A stretch of 11,019 nt of DNA from Verrucomicrobiales bacterium (GCA_013003335.1 JABDJT010000302.1:1-11019); one strand, 5' to 3'; positions 1 through 6,062 are shown, counted from the first letter of the stretch. The notes: generated by a model from the sequence alone, not told the origin. Translations and numbers: made by a program.

Positions 1-2
1 CC

Positions 3-554
3 TATGTCCCCAGCCAAACGGATGACCCGGCCAAAATCGATTGGCGCGAGGCGTCCCGGAATTCCAAGGCCGGCCGGATGATTCTCAGCTCCGGCCCGTA
101 TCTCGAGGTCGAAACCGAAAGCGGCATCATCGCCGGCGGTCATGATCGCGTTTCCGGCAATCTGAATCTGAAGGTCAAAGTCCAGTGCACCGACTGGATC
201 GATGTTGATCGCGTTCAGGTCCTGGTGAACGGCCGCCAACTTCCCGAGTACAATTTCACCCGCGAGAAACACGCCGACATGTTTGGCGACGGTGTAGTGA
301 AATTCGATCACGTGCTTCCCATTTCGCTGAGCGAAGACGCACACATCATTGTCGTCGCCACGGGAGAAAACCACACGCTGAAAACCGGCTTCGGGAGCAG
401 CCGCCAAAGCAGTATCAAGCCTTCAGCCTACAACAACCCCATCTTCGTCGACGTCGATGGCGGCGGATTCGAGCCGAATTACGACACCCTTGGATTTCCG
501 CTTCCCACCCACAAACTGAGCGTCGAGCGCGTTCAGGGATTGCTGGGGAATTAA
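3..554 (+). CDS. C-terminal part of a CehA/McbA family metallohydrolase-like protein (5' end outside window)
   Basis: The frame is open from the window edge with no stop, so the gene begins upstream; the ATG at 78 is probably internal. The visible 183 residues carry a pattern I recognise from the C-termini of CehA/McbA-type (PHP-like) metallohydrolases of Planctomycetes and Verrucomicrobia: SSGPYLEVE, then a beta-rich stretch with DWIDVDRVQVLVNGR, and near the end NNPIFVDVDGGGF followed by DTLGFPLP. In that family the metal-binding catalytic part is N-terminal, so no catalytic residue can be checked here. These proteins are usually exported, but the signal region is not visible. The gene ends 54 bases before the sarcosine oxidase-type gene on the same strand. 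A hairpin lies between them. The family call rests on remembered family patterns, not on an alignment. Confidence 0.72.
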   Translation, partial: YVPSQTDDPAKIDWREASRNSKAGRMILSSGPYLEVETESGIIAGGHDRVSGNLNLKVKVQCTDWIDVDRVQVLVNGRQLPEYNFTREKHADMFGDGVVKFDHVLPISLSEDAHIIVVATGENHTLKTGFGSSRQSSIKPSAYNNPIFVDVDGGGFEPNYDTLGFPLPTHKLSVERVQGLLGN

Positions 555-559
555 GGATA

Positions 560-575
560 AAACGAACCAACAGGG
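560..575 (+). repeat. 16-base intergenic repeat, copy 1
   Basis: AAACGAACCAACAGGG is the exact reverse complement of 4726-4741, in the intergenic gap between ssb and pyrC. Both flanking bases differ, so exact identity stops at 16. It overlaps the left arm of the 569-599 inverted repeat. Confidence 0.55.
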
Positions 576-599
576 TTTGTTCACCCAACAGACCCTGTT
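569..599. repeat. Perfect 8-bp inverted repeat between the metallohydrolase-like and sarcosine oxidase-type genes
   Basis: AACAGGGT at 569-576 is the exact reverse complement of ACCCTGTT at 592-599, with a 15-base loop. A smaller palindrome, AACAG-N3-CTGTT, lies inside at 587-599. No U-run follows the right arm, so this is not a canonical intrinsic terminator. It could be an operator or a weak transcript-end hairpin. The right arm ends 9 bases before the ATG at 609, where a hairpin could also affect initiation. Confidence 0.5.
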
Positions 600-608
600 C
601 ATTCGAAA

Positions 609-1766
609 ATGGCCGGCCCCCGCTCTTTCGAAGTTATCGTCCTGGGAACGGGCGGGATGGGAAGCGCGGCAGCGTATCACCTGGCAAAAAACGGGCACAG
701 GGTGCTGGGACTGGACCGGTTTCCCGGCGGGCACAACCGGGGCAGTTCTCACGGGGAAACACGAATCATCCGCAAGGCCTATTTCGAGCACCCCGATTAT
801 GTTCCGCTTCTGCAGCGGGCCTACGGATTGTGGTCAGACCTGGAATCGGAGACCGGGCAGCAACTCTATTTTGAAACGGGCCTGATCGAGATCGGTCCGC
901 CGGATGGAATCGTCGTGCCGGGCGTCATTCGCGCAGCGAAGCAACACGGATTACCCCTGGAAAAAATCGAGCGGACCGATTTTCCGAACCGGTTTCCCTC
1001 AATGCGACTCCCGGAAAATCACCTCGCCGTTTTTGAAAAGGAAGCCGGATTCCTGCGCGTAGAAGACTGCGTTCGGGCGCACCTGGATCTCGCCCAACGC
1101 CATGGGGCGGAATTTGAATTTGATGCTGCCGTGACCGGTTGGTCGGCAGACGAGTCAGGTGTGACGGTCAAAACGGAAAAGGGCGAAGAGTTTCGAGGTG
1201 ACGCATTGATCGTCACGACTGGAGCGTGGTCGGCCCCGATGATGGCGGAACTGGGTATGCCGCTCCGAATCGTTCGGGCGCATTTGCATTGGTTCGAATG
1301 CGGGCAACAGAATTCCATGGAAGCCGGGTGCCCCTGCTTCTTCTACGAAACGGAAAATTCCGGCGGAGCGTTTTATGGATTTCCCGCGATTGATGACCTC
1401 GGCTTGAAAGTCGCCGAGCACGACGGCCGGACGGAAATTTTTCACGATCCCCTGGAAGACCCCGACACGCCGGAGTCGGAGGATTCGGCGCGTGTTCGCG
1501 ATTTTGTGGATGCGCATTTTTCGGACGTCCACACGAATCGCCGAACCCGGCATGTCCGCTGCTTTTACAGCCAGTCGCCGGACGGGCATTTCATCATCGA
1601 TCGGCACCCCGAACACGGAAATGTCGTTTTCGGGGCCGGATTTTCCGGGCACGGTTTCAAATTTGCATCCGTCGTGGGCGAACACCTTGCGAACCTGGCT
1701 GTTCAGGCAGAAACAAACCCCTCATTCGATTTTCTCGGCCTGCGGAGGAACGCAGGACAATTTTGA
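609..1766 (+). CDS. Monomeric sarcosine oxidase / N-methyl-L-tryptophan oxidase-type FAD amine oxidase
   Basis: This 385-residue protein matches the usual length of the MSOX family (about 370-390), soluble flavoenzymes that oxidatively demethylate secondary amines such as sarcosine, releasing formaldehyde and H2O2. The N-terminal dinucleotide fold has GTGGMG at residues 13-18. Residues corresponding to those important in Bacillus MSOX are present: His48, Arg52 and Arg55 in SSHGETRIIR, Lys267 (the oxygen-activating lysine) and His271 in LKVAEH, Cys318 (the covalent FAD attachment site) in RCFYSQSPDGHFIID, and Lys351 in SGHGFKF. An active enzyme with covalently bound flavin is therefore likely. 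The exact amine substrate (sarcosine, N-methyl-tryptophan, pipecolate or another) cannot be read from sequence. No Shine-Dalgarno sequence precedes the ATG at 609, but the FAD motif is placed as expected from this start. The neighbouring metallohydrolase-like gene suggests an accessory catabolic pair, which is weak inference. Confidence 0.9.
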   Translation: MAGPRSFEVIVLGTGGMGSAAAYHLAKNGHRVLGLDRFPGGHNRGSSHGETRIIRKAYFEHPDYVPLLQRAYGLWSDLESETGQQLYFETGLIEIGPPDGIVVPGVIRAAKQHGLPLEKIERTDFPNRFPSMRLPENHLAVFEKEAGFLRVEDCVRAHLDLAQRHGAEFEFDAAVTGWSADESGVTVKTEKGEEFRGDALIVTTGAWSAPMMAELGMPLRIVRAHLHWFECGQQNSMEAGCPCFFYETENSGGAFYGFPAIDDLGLKVAEHDGRTEIFHDPLEDPDTPESEDSARVRDFVDAHFSDVHTNRRTRHVRCFYSQSPDGHFIIDRHPEHGNVVFGAGFSGHGFKFASVVGEHLANLAVQAETNPSFDFLGLRRNAGQF

Positions 1767-1844
1767 CCCGGTTTTCACTCTTGATTTCCCTATTTTTGAG
1801 CGTTTACTACGCGCCCGTTCGACCTGAACCACTTGAAACCAACC

Positions 1845-1892
1845 GGAAAACCGAAGGTCGAATATTTTACCAAACAAAATTGGCGGTTTTCC
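1845..1892 (+). promoter_or_regulatory. Inverted repeat in the rpsB leader (candidate 5'-UTR structure)
   Basis: GGAAAACCG (1845-1853) pairs perfectly with CGGTTTTCC (1884-1892) across a 30-base loop, ending 43 bases before the rpsB start. A competing short hairpin, TTGG (1880-1883) with CCAA (1891-1894), uses the same right arm, so the two structures exclude each other. The 169-bp gap 1767-1935 holds no convincing gene. A weak promoter candidate there is TTGATT at 1781 with TACTAC about 18 bases downstream. Ribosomal protein S2 autoregulates rpsB-tsf through its leader in enterobacteria; a similar role here is only inferred. Confidence 0.35.
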
Positions 1893-1935
1893 AACCCATA
1901 CCGGCGCGCCTGCCAAAAGGTTCGCCACCAGAAAT

Positions 1936-2613
1936 ATGTCCAACGAATTGCTGACTGAACTCGTCGAAGCCGGTGTCCATTTCGGGCACCAGTCCCGGAA
2001 GTGGAATCCGAAAATGCGCCCGTACATCATGGGCACAAAGCACAACGTGCACCTCATCAACCTCGAACAGACGGTTGATCAAATTGAAACCGCCAGCCTG
2101 TTTCTCCAGGACCTGGTGGACAAAAACAAGAAGGTCTTGTTTGTCGGCTGCAAACGCCAGGCGCAGGATGCTGTTCGCGAGGCGGCCGAAGCCACCAAGC
2201 AGTTTTACGTCAACCACCGCTGGCTGGGCGGCATGCTCACCAATCACTCGACGGTGAAGCAGTCGATCGACCGCATGGAATACCTTGAGAATTTGGAAAA
2301 ATCTCCCGAATACAAGAAGATGTCCAAGAAAGAACTGGCATCTCTCAATCGGGAGAAGAACAAGCTGTTTCTCCGCCTGAACGGGATCCGGAACATGCGT
2401 GGACTGCCGGACGCGGTAGTCATCGTGGACACTGCGCGTGAATACAATGCGGTTAACGAAGCGTGCAAATTGCAGATCCCAATTGTGGGACTGGTCGACT
2501 CCAATGCAGACCCGGAGATTATTGATTACCCGATCGCCGCGAATGACGACGCGATCCGCTCGATCCGCGTCATTCTGAAAAAGCTGATCGAACCGGTCGT
2601 GGCAGCAGGCTGA
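1936..2613 (+). CDS. rpsB: 30S ribosomal protein S2
   Basis: S2 is a component of the 30S subunit that binds late in assembly and helps recruit S1 and mRNA. The 225 residues align by eye with the whole S2 core: the N-terminal EAGVHFGHQSRKWNPKM at 11-27, the family signature VNHRWLGGMLTN at 92-103, the coiled-coil-like charged helix around 110-145, a second signature PDAVVIVDTAREYNAV at 158-173, and IVGLVDSNADP at 183-193. The protein stops at Gly225 shortly after the last core helix, so it is shorter than E. coli S2 (241) and lacks any C-terminal tail. The ATG at 1936 gives the canonical MSNELLTELVEAGVHFGH start. The nearest purine-rich tract, AAAAGG at about 1915-1920, is too distant for a good Shine-Dalgarno. 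tsf follows after 58 bases, the conserved rpsB-tsf order. Confidence 0.97.
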   Translation: MSNELLTELVEAGVHFGHQSRKWNPKMRPYIMGTKHNVHLINLEQTVDQIETASLFLQDLVDKNKKVLFVGCKRQAQDAVREAAEATKQFYVNHRWLGGMLTNHSTVKQSIDRMEYLENLEKSPEYKKMSKKELASLNREKNKLFLRLNGIRNMRGLPDAVVIVDTAREYNAVNEACKLQIPIVGLVDSNADPEIIDYPIAANDDAIRSIRVILKKLIEPVVAAG

Positions 2614-2671
2614 TCCCCGCGATCTTCCTCTCAAAAAATCTCTTTATTATTGTACCTACCCCACCTGAAAA

Positions 2672-3568
2672 ATGGCTGAAATTACTGTCGCCCTGATTAA
2701 AACCCTGCGAGACAAGACCAACGCAGGCATGATGGATTGCAAAGCCGCCCTGAAGGAAACGGATGGCGATCTGGAAGCTGCGGAAACGGTTCTCCGTAAG
2801 AAAGGCATCGCCGATGCAGACAAAAAGGCCGGTCGTGCCGCCAAGGAAGGCGTCATTGCCTCCCGCATTTCCGATAACGGCAAGTCCGGAGTGCTGGTCG
2901 AAGTAAACTGCGAAACCGATTTCGTGGCGAAAAACGACAACTTCCGCGAATTCGTCGAAGAGGTCATCGATCACGTCGCTGCCGCGGATTCTGTCGACTC
3001 CACGGAGTCTGTCCTCGCCCAGCCTTTTGAAAAGGACAACAGCCAGACCCTCGATGAGTTCATCAAGTCCAAAGTCGGGGAGCTTGGCGAAAACATGGCC
3101 CTTTCCCGTTGCGTGAAATACACCACTCCCGGTGAAGGCGTCGTGGCCACCTACATTCACATGCAGGGTAAGGTCGGCGTCCTCGTGGAAGTCGGAACGG
3201 AAAAGGCCGCCACTGTTGAAAACGACACCTTCCAGCAATTCGTGAAGGATTTGACCCTCCACATTGCAGCTTCATCCCCGATTTGCCTCAAGCGCGACGA
3301 AGTCCCCGCGGATCTCGTGGAGAAGGAAAAAGACATTTTCCGGGACCAGATGAAGGACAAGCCCGCCGAGATGATCGACAGGATTATCGAGGGCAAAATG
3401 GGCAAGTTTTACAGCAACAACTGCCTGCTCGAGCAGGCCTTCGTCAAAGATACCGACAAATCAATTGGTGACCTGGCGGAAGAAGTTGGAAAAGGGGTGG
3501 ACGATACCATCACGATCGCCCGGTTCGAACGCTACGCCGTCGGCGAAGGTGCTGAAGGCGAGGCGTAA
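2672..3568 (+). CDS. tsf: Translation elongation factor Ts
   Basis: EF-Ts is the nucleotide exchange factor that releases GDP from EF-Tu in the cytoplasm. The 298-residue product is close to the usual full length (283 in E. coli). The N-terminal UBA-like domain (about 5-45) holds LRDKTNAGMMDCKAAL at 12-27. The hallmark TDFVAKN at 82-88, which contacts the EF-Tu nucleotide pocket, is intact. The second half of the core runs to about 230, followed by the C-terminal module with NCLLEQAFVKD around 250-260. The ATG at 2672 gives the standard MAEITVALIK start. No Shine-Dalgarno is visible; the upstream bases are CACCTGAAAA. The 58-base gap after rpsB contains an AT-rich stretch (2632-2655), so a secondary promoter is possible, but the two genes are probably co-transcribed and end at the hairpin 3597-3626. 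Confidence 0.97.
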   Translation: MAEITVALIKTLRDKTNAGMMDCKAALKETDGDLEAAETVLRKKGIADADKKAGRAAKEGVIASRISDNGKSGVLVEVNCETDFVAKNDNFREFVEEVIDHVAAADSVDSTESVLAQPFEKDNSQTLDEFIKSKVGELGENMALSRCVKYTTPGEGVVATYIHMQGKVGVLVEVGTEKAATVENDTFQQFVKDLTLHIAASSPICLKRDEVPADLVEKEKDIFRDQMKDKPAEMIDRIIEGKMGKFYSNNCLLEQAFVKDTDKSIGDLAEEVGKGVDDTITIARFERYAVGEGAEGEA

Positions 3569-3596
3569 TCCCCGCTTCGCATTCCCAATCCTTTCG

Positions 3597-3626
3597 ATCG
3601 CCCGAACGGTTCGCCGTTCGGGCGAT
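3597..3626 (+). terminator. Rho-independent terminator of rpsB-tsf
   Basis: A perfect 13-bp stem, ATCGCCCGAACGG (3597-3609) with CCGTTCGGGCGAT (3614-3626), closes on a TTCG tetraloop (3610-3613). T-rich sequence follows: TTTGC, then GTTTT to about 3635. It starts 28 bases after the tsf stop. The stem is nearly symmetric, but no gene converges on it from the right, so it most likely serves tsf. Confidence 0.9.
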
Positions 3627-3692
3627 TTGCGTTTTCAGGGCCGAAAAAACAGCGCGTTTTCGAAAAAACTGCACAAATCCTAATAAATTCGG

Positions 3693-3722
3693 TTGCTTAA
3701 TTATAAAAATTATGGAAATTAT
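3693..3722 (+). promoter_or_regulatory. AT-rich promoter region with three AATTAT units spaced 9 bp
   Basis: AATTAT occurs at 3699-3704, 3708-3713 and 3717-3722, an exact 9-base spacing. TATAAA at 3702-3707 is a good -10 candidate without an obvious -35; TTGCTT at 3693-3698 could be a -35 for a -10 placed about 18 bases downstream. The first option would start transcription near 3714, which favours the ATG at 3742 for the next gene. The repeat could be a tandem operator or simply AT-rich promoter DNA. Confidence 0.35.
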
Positions 3723-4185
3723 TGTAAGAAAGCCAAGAACCATGACTTTTACTGAATTTTTTCCCACTGATTATCCAGCCGAAGATCTCGATACTTTGTC
3801 CCCGGACCAATCGGTTCTGGAAGATCGGGTCAGCCGCAAAGAGCAGTCGTCCGGTTGCCTTCAACCTCTGGGCCACAACGCCGTCCTGGATCCCTTCGAA
3901 GAATTGGAATGCCGCATCGGCCTTCTTGAAGTTGCTTTTCGAAATCACGCCCAGGAACTTCGCGACCGCGTGACCGAGCGGCTGGAGCGACTGGAAGAAA
4001 ATCTCGAGTTTCACAGCGGAGTCCTCTCCGAAGCACTCCGCAAGGAAGAAGCCGATCGGAAAGATTCGTTCGGCGAACTCTCCACTTCCGTAGCAGCAGC
4101 CATTGAACGGGTGGAGAAAGCCAACTGCGAGCTGGATCACTTGGTTCAGGTCGCCCGCGAGGAGATCGAAGAGATTCGGGGTTGA
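3712..4185 (+). CDS. Unrecognised coiled-coil protein
   Basis: I do not recognise this 157-residue protein. It has no signal peptide or membrane segment, so it is probably cytoplasmic. The N-terminal 60 residues are acidic and probably disordered (FFPTDYPAEDLDTLSPDQ). From about residue 60 to the end there are continuous heptad-like patterns: LECRIGLLEVAF, LRDRVTERLERLEENLEF, then LDHLVQVAREEIEEIRG. This predicts a long alpha-helical coiled coil. Two starts are possible. The ATG at 3712 lies inside the AT-rich promoter-like DNA. The ATG at 3742 gives 147 residues beginning MTFTEFFPTDYP and sits better downstream of the TATAAA at 3702, so it may be the true start. The gene is monocistronic in appearance, between the tsf terminator and the ssb promoter. 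A structural or partner-binding role is possible, but no function is assigned. Confidence 0.7.
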   Translation: MEIIVRKPRTMTFTEFFPTDYPAEDLDTLSPDQSVLEDRVSRKEQSSGCLQPLGHNAVLDPFEELECRIGLLEVAFRNHAQELRDRVTERLERLEENLEFHSGVLSEALRKEEADRKDSFGELSTSVAAAIERVEKANCELDHLVQVAREEIEEIRG

Positions 4186-4203
4186 TCATCCCCGGCAAAA
4201 AAC

Positions 4204-4217
4204 TGTTCAAAAAAACA
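4204..4217. promoter_or_regulatory. LexA-like box 1 upstream of ssb
   Basis: TGTTCAAAAAAACA matches 9 of 10 defined positions of TGTTC-N4-GAACA, the palindromic LexA motif reported for Verrucomicrobia. It ends one base before the candidate -35 of the ssb promoter. A binding site here is inferred. The A-run lowers its information content. Confidence 0.4.
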
Positions 4218-4218
4218 C

Positions 4219-4247
4219 TTGCGCTGTTTTCTGTCTCACGGTAATAC
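4219..4247 (+). promoter_or_regulatory. Sigma70-like promoter of ssb
   Basis: TTGCGC at 4219-4224 (-35) and TAATAC at 4242-4247 (-10) are separated by exactly 17 bases. The -10 is only a partial match; AATACT one base further on is an alternative. Transcription would begin at about 4254-4256, at or next to the ATG at 4255, implying a leaderless or almost leaderless mRNA. Confidence 0.45.
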
Positions 4248-4261
4248 TGTTCACATGAGCA
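4248..4261. promoter_or_regulatory. LexA-like box 2 overlapping the ssb start codon
   Basis: TGTTCACATGAGCA matches 9 of 10 positions of TGTTC-N4-GAACA and spans the predicted transcription and translation start. It is centred 44 bases from box 1, so the two boxes bracket the promoter at 4219-4247. A protein bound here would block RNA polymerase directly. Confidence 0.45.
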
Positions 4262-4641
4262 GTTTAAACAAAGTCATGCTGATCGGGAATCTCACTCGCG
4301 ATCCCGAACTCAAAAAAACCCAGGGTGGGGCTTCTCTCTCCGAAATCGGTCTGGCCGTGAATCGCACCCGGAAGAACGATCAGGGTGAACGGATCAACGA
4401 AACGACCTTTATCGATATCACCGTGTGGGGAAAGACCGCCGAAAATGTCGCGAAATACCTGAAAAAAGGGCGTTCCGTTTTGATTGAGGGGCGACTGCAG
4501 TTGGATTCCTGGCAGGACCAACAAACCGGGCAAACCCGGAACAAGCTCCGCGTGATCGGCGAAAACGTCCAGTTCCTGGGCGGAAATCAGGAAAACGCGG
4601 ACAAGAATCCAGACTCCGATTCCTACCGGGAAGCCGCCTGA
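4255..4641 (+). CDS. ssb: Single-stranded DNA-binding protein, short form without acidic tip
   Basis: SSB coats single-stranded DNA during replication, repair and recombination, normally as a homotetramer. The 128-residue product begins with the canonical SLNKVMLIGNLTRDPEL at 3-19 and continues through the OB fold: IGLAVNRT at 31-38, TFIDITVWGKTAENVAKYLKKG at 51-72 and VLIEGRLQLDSW at 75-86, ending near FLGG at 107-110. The reading frame is open further upstream (to a TTG at 4219), but the ATG at 4255 is the family-consistent start. The C-terminal tail is only about 18 residues and ends DSYREAA, lacking the acidic DDDIPF-type tip through which most SSBs bind partner proteins. No tip-like peptide is apparent in the DNA immediately after the stop, so a simple frameshift is not evident. 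It may be a specialised paralogue. SOS-type control is suggested by the two promoter boxes. Confidence 0.95.
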   Translation: MSSLNKVMLIGNLTRDPELKKTQGGASLSEIGLAVNRTRKNDQGERINETTFIDITVWGKTAENVAKYLKKGRSVLIEGRLQLDSWQDQQTGQTRNKLRVIGENVQFLGGNQENADKNPDSDSYREAA

Positions 4642-4725
4642 AGATTCGTCCATTTTGAATCAACAGATTCGGAACGAAGTGGAGAAAGACGGAATCACGT
4701 GAAGTCAATTGGTTCGGCAAACAGC

Positions 4726-4741
4726 CCCTGTTGGTTCGTTT
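4726..4741 (-). repeat. 16-base intergenic repeat, copy 2 (inverted relative to copy 1)
   Basis: CCCTGTTGGTTCGTTT is the exact reverse complement of 560-575. Here too an AACAG-N3-CTGTT palindrome overlaps it (starting at about 4720), as near copy 1. TTGGTTCG is also directly repeated at 4709-4716 and 4731-4738. The convergent gap 4642-4764 otherwise holds only weak hairpins, for example GATTC 4643-4647 with GAATC 4657-4661, and no obvious terminator for ssb or pyrC. Confidence 0.5.
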
Positions 4742-4764
4742 CGCGGACCGGAAGCTGAAAACGC

Positions 4765-6036
4765 TCACTTCAACAGTTCGTCATGCTTCACCACCTGCCT
4801 TACCTGCCCCTGCAACGACTGATCGATGAAGGGCGTATTCCCGCTTTTGCTGCGCATGAATTCGAGCGTGAATTCGGTCGTCGCATTCTCATCGAATACG
4901 AGAAACTCCGCAGGAGCTCCCTCTTCGATCGGAACCGGCTCAAGCCCGATTAATCGGCGTGGTTCAGCTGAATATCGCTTCACAAGCAGATCCCAACCGA
5001 ATTTTCTCTCCCGGATAAAGTGGTGATACAAACTGACAACGGCAGTCTCCAGGCCAGTAATACCGAAGGGAGCGCTCCCAAAATCGGACGATTTTTCAAA
5101 GGCCGTGTGCGGCGCGTGATCGGTCGCAATGACGTCAAAAACCCCGTCGATCAGGCCCTGCAGCAGTAATTCGTTGTCTTCCGCAGTTCGGAGAGGCGGG
5201 TTCATTTTGTAATTGGTATCGTAATCACCAATATCTTCCTCGTTGAAAATCAGGTGGTGGGGCGCGACTTCGCAGGTGACTTTCACTCCATCTTCTTTTC
5301 CGCGCCGGATCGCAGTCATGCCCCACGCCGTGGTGACGTGTTGGATATGGACGTGGCCACCGGTGTATTGCGCGACGCTGATATCCCGTTCAATGCAGAT
5401 CTCCTCGCTAATCGCGGGGATACCGGGAATCCCGAGCCGGTAGGAAACGGGGCCTTCGTTCATGGCGCCTTTTCCGCTGAGAGCTTTCACTTCGCAATGA
5501 GAGGCAAGCGGGAGTCCAAAATCGTTGGCATATTCCATCGCCCGCCGCAGCAGAGCGGCGCAGGGAACCGGATCACCGTCGTCAGTCAGCATCGGGACGC
5601 CTTTCGCAGCCATCCCCGCGATTCCGGCCAGTTCTTCACCGGCACGATTTTTTGTGATGCAACCCGTCTGCCAAATCGGAATCCGGGATTTTTCTGCAGC
5701 GATATCCAGTACGCTTTGGACGAGATTCCCGCTGTCGATTGCGGGAATCGTATTCGGCATGAGAACCAGCCCGGTCACGCCGCCGTTGATGGCTGCTTCA
5801 GAGCAGGTTTCGATCGTTTCTTTTTGTTCCTGCCCGGGTTCGCGGGCGTGAACGTGGACATCGAACATGGCCGGAACCAGCACGCACCCGGAACAATCAA
5901 TTTCCTCTGCATTCTTGTCGGAAAGAGAATTCCCGACCCGGGAGATTTTTCCGTCTTCGACGAGGACGTCGCTTTCGGACAATTCAGAGGAATCCTCTCC
6001 TGCAATTCTGCCGTTTTTGAATAATCGGGTGCTCAT
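4765..6036 (-). CDS. pyrC: Dihydroorotase, class I
   Basis: This enzyme cyclises carbamoyl-aspartate to dihydroorotate in de novo pyrimidine synthesis, in the cytoplasm. The 423-residue length and motif order fit the class I amidohydrolase type (as in Aquifex and Bacillus), not the shorter E. coli class II. Metal and catalytic residues are present: His61 and His63 in DVHVHAREPG, the Asp of TDDGDP at 151-156, His180 in SHCEV, His233 in IQHVTT, and catalytic Asp306 in TDHAPH. It should therefore be the active form and not the degenerate PyrC-prime partner found with some transcarbamoylases. The C-terminal composite-domain strands are complete. The ATG at 6036 is the first workable start, since upstream ATG and GTG codons run into stops at once. 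No pyrB is adjacent. The preceding gene on the strand ends 57 bases upstream, and a short hairpin lies in that gap. Confidence 0.95.
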   Translation of the reverse strand: MSTRLFKNGRIAGEDSSELSESDVLVEDGKISRVGNSLSDKNAEEIDCSGCVLVPAMFDVHVHAREPGQEQKETIETCSEAAINGGVTGLVLMPNTIPAIDSGNLVQSVLDIAAEKSRIPIWQTGCITKNRAGEELAGIAGMAAKGVPMLTDDGDPVPCAALLRRAMEYANDFGLPLASHCEVKALSGKGAMNEGPVSYRLGIPGIPAISEEICIERDISVAQYTGGHVHIQHVTTAWGMTAIRRGKEDGVKVTCEVAPHHLIFNEEDIGDYDTNYKMNPPLRTAEDNELLLQGLIDGVFDVIATDHAPHTAFEKSSDFGSAPFGITGLETAVVSLYHHFIRERKFGWDLLVKRYSAEPRRLIGLEPVPIEEGAPAEFLVFDENATTEFTLEFMRSKSGNTPFIDQSLQGQVRQVVKHDELLK

Positions 6037-6062
6037 GAGGCTTTCACATCGTCGCTTCCTTT

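Noticed and set aside
596..609. A third 9/10 match to TGTTC-N4-GAACA just before the sarcosine oxidase-type gene
   Set aside because: A single match at this level is expected by chance in a few tens of kilobases, the gene has no link to DNA damage, and its left half is already part of the inverted repeat 569-599.
1763..1954. A 63-codon frame with a hydrophobic start after the sarcosine oxidase-type gene
   Set aside because: It begins with TTG overlapping the previous stop, runs into rpsB by 19 bases, has no ribosome-binding site and no recognisable pattern after the hydrophobic residues.
1867..2634. A 255-codon minus-strand frame opposite rpsB
   Set aside because: It covers the highly conserved S2 gene in antisense and has no sensible domain pattern.
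4642..4764. A bidirectional terminator in the convergent ssb/pyrC gap
   Set aside because: Only 5-bp competing hairpins are visible (GATTC/GAATC), with no T-run on either strand.
5254..6024. A 256-codon plus-strand frame opposite pyrC
   Set aside because: It lies wholly antisense to an intact dihydroorotase with all catalytic residues, and its composition (rich in R, F, G and H) is that of a shadow frame.
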